Assembly (NCBI RefSeq): GCF_949628215.1 | Contig: NC_134278.1 | Location: 106,373,277-106,437,276, forward strand | DNA length: 64,000 bases | From: Phalacrocorax aristotelis | Lineage: Eukaryota > Chordata > Aves > Suliformes > Phalacrocoracidae | Direction: 5' to 3' | Shown: piece by piece, positions 62,745 to 64,000 of the stretch | How the letters are laid out: each line of letters opens with the position of its first letter | Position numbering within the stretch: position 1 is the first letter of the stretch | Translations under genes and position numbers: made by a program | The notes under the pieces: generated by a model | Database searches by the model: none | Told to the model about the DNA's origin: nothing | Seen by the model: only the letters and a program-made list of their open reading frames with translations

Positions 62745-64000
62745 GTAAGCCCTGCAGCACCTGTGTACCATCCCAGAGTAGAAGTGCCGGGAAAGCAGAA
62801 GAGGTCCTTTCCCCAAGTTAGGGTGGTGGGCATCCTGGTACTGCCTGGTGCAGGCTTCGTGGGGACCACCCACCCTTCCTCCTGGGGAAGAGGCGAGAAA
62901 CTTTCTTAGCAGTGCTTTTGGGCACACAGCTGTTGGACCTCTACCTCACACCTCTCCTTCAGGTGTTCAGAGGAGTGCCCAAAGTTGTGCGTTTGTCTTG
63001 CAGACAGGGCAGAGTGTGAAAGAGTCTGTGTCAAGCAGTTTGCCTTGGAAAAAGTTGGTGCTGGTAGAGAAGGCGCATGACAAGTGTTTCTTGCCTAGCG
63101 ACACAAGCTGTCACAAGATGTTGCCCTGATGCCGCCTGAACTGGCTGCATGTCAAATAGAGCACAGCTCGACATCTTAGCCCTGACAGTGGATCTCACTG
63201 TTGGGTCGGTTGTTAGCTACCTGAGCAGCTGACCTCAATCTGAATGTAACATACTAAAGTATATTCCATTGCAATAATGTTGTACTTCTTCGTGACCTAC
63301 ATATGATTAGGAAGAAATCTTGGATGTTACCGGTCAGAGCTGTGGAAGGCATGCAGTAGGCACTGAAAGTGGAGCTCGCTGGTTTCAGAGTACATGCATG
63401 GTTTTTCGAATTAGTTTTCGTTAACTTTCTTAAGCCTGCACTTTCCCACTCACTTGAACATAGAGATAAATTTAAAATCTTCCCTTCCCAATTGTCATCA
63501 AACTGTCTGTTTTGTGGGAGGGAGTTTCTTGGTTTATTTTTTCAATGGATCCAGAAGTTGTTTATTTTGAAGTCACTTGGTCAAAGCCAAGTACTGCATG
63601 CTAGCAGAGTGGAAGGTGCATAATTACCACTTCTCTACTTCAATCATATGGCATCCCCATTACCAGGAGGAAGGAATTTCGGTCTTCAAAACCCGTGTCT
63701 CCCCTTTATTTTCAGAGCGACATGAGGAGACCATTGTTTTAGCTTAAATTGAGCTGTAATTGAGCAGAGTGAACTTTGCTACAGTTTCGGTTTTCCCATG
63801 GTCAGAAGTTCCAATAGGCATTTGAGAAACTTCGCAGTTTCGTTCTCTCTGTCTAGTATTTTGACTCCATGTTGGTTTTGAGAATACAGGTTTTGCAAGA
63901 GGGTAGAAAAGTTCTTCTGAATATATTACAGCATTTTCTTGACCACATAATAAGCTCTTAATGTTGGTTTAGTTCCAACAAAGGTATCCTAATAATTAGT
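62745..64000 (+). other. SLC30A1: SLC30A1 intron 1 (runs off the right edge)
   Basis: The intron opens with a strong donor (GTAAGC). No acceptor followed by sequence resembling the second ZnT1 exon is found before the window ends, so the rest of the gene lies to the right. No other feature is recognised. Confidence 0.8.

Larger units (their letters stand above)
61080..62760. promoter_or_regulatory. CpG island spanning the SLC30A1 promoter and exon 1
   Basis: CpG-dense, GC-rich sequence begins near 61080 and runs through the first coding exon. It contains many GC boxes (GGGGCGGGG), three CCAAT boxes (61675-61679, 61812-61816, 61873-61877) and no clear TATA box, as expected for a housekeeping gene. 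Long overlapping open frames on both strands here result from the GC-rich composition. Confidence 0.85.

Noticed and set aside
62821-62823. Reading on past 62744 to the in-frame stop near 62819 as the end of SLC30A1
   Set aside because: CTAG/GTAAGC at 62744 is a strong donor, and ZnT1 homology stops there. The protein needs two more membrane helices and the C-terminal domain.

Overview
The window is vertebrate nuclear DNA and almost certainly avian. It holds a 5'-truncated CR1 LINE and a second CR1 3' end, two solo LTRs of types found in bird genomes, AT-rich intergenic DNA, two CpG islands, and two spliced genes whose proteins closely match vertebrate NEK2 and SLC30A1. One LTR type is, from memory, commoner in non-galliform birds, so a neoavian source is a guess. 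No bacterial, plasmid, phage or CRISPR features are present.

Layout. 1-32.8 kb is intergenic. It contains a possible 3' end of an upstream gene (about 1-800), a 400-bp CA/GACA tandem-repeat block (5.1-5.5 kb), the CR1 LINE on the minus strand (15.03-17.42 kb), a CR1 3' tail (19.8 kb), and a 1,085-bp solo LTR with 5-bp target-site duplications (29.84-30.92 kb). 32.8-33.65 kb is the NEK2 CpG-island promoter, with two CCAAT boxes and a CDE/CHR-like element. 33.51-41.55 kb is the complete NEK2 gene on the plus strand: nine coding exons that I joined by splice sites and phase, giving 444 codons plus stop. 41.55-61.1 kb is intergenic, with a 250-bp solo LTR bearing 6-bp target-site duplications (46.03-46.28 kb) and a few isolated polyadenylation-like signals. 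61.1-62.75 kb is the SLC30A1 CpG island, with metal-response-element-like sites and the first coding exon. The SLC30A1 intron runs off the right edge.

The order NEK2 then SLC30A1 on one strand agrees with human 1q32.3 (LPGAT1, NEK2, SLC30A1, RD3). NEK2 is a centrosomal mitotic kinase and SLC30A1 a plasma-membrane zinc exporter. They are neighbours by conserved synteny and not because they share a pathway.

The points most worth a second look are in NEK2: an apparent GC-AG intron with a competing in-frame GT donor, loss of the KEN degron while the PP1 site and C-terminal MR tail are kept, a one-residue deletion just before the HRD motif, and a 75-codon open extension into the last intron exactly where human NEK2A and NEK2B diverge. 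I found no convincing new biological system. All homology calls come from reading the sequence against remembered families; no alignment or database search was run.
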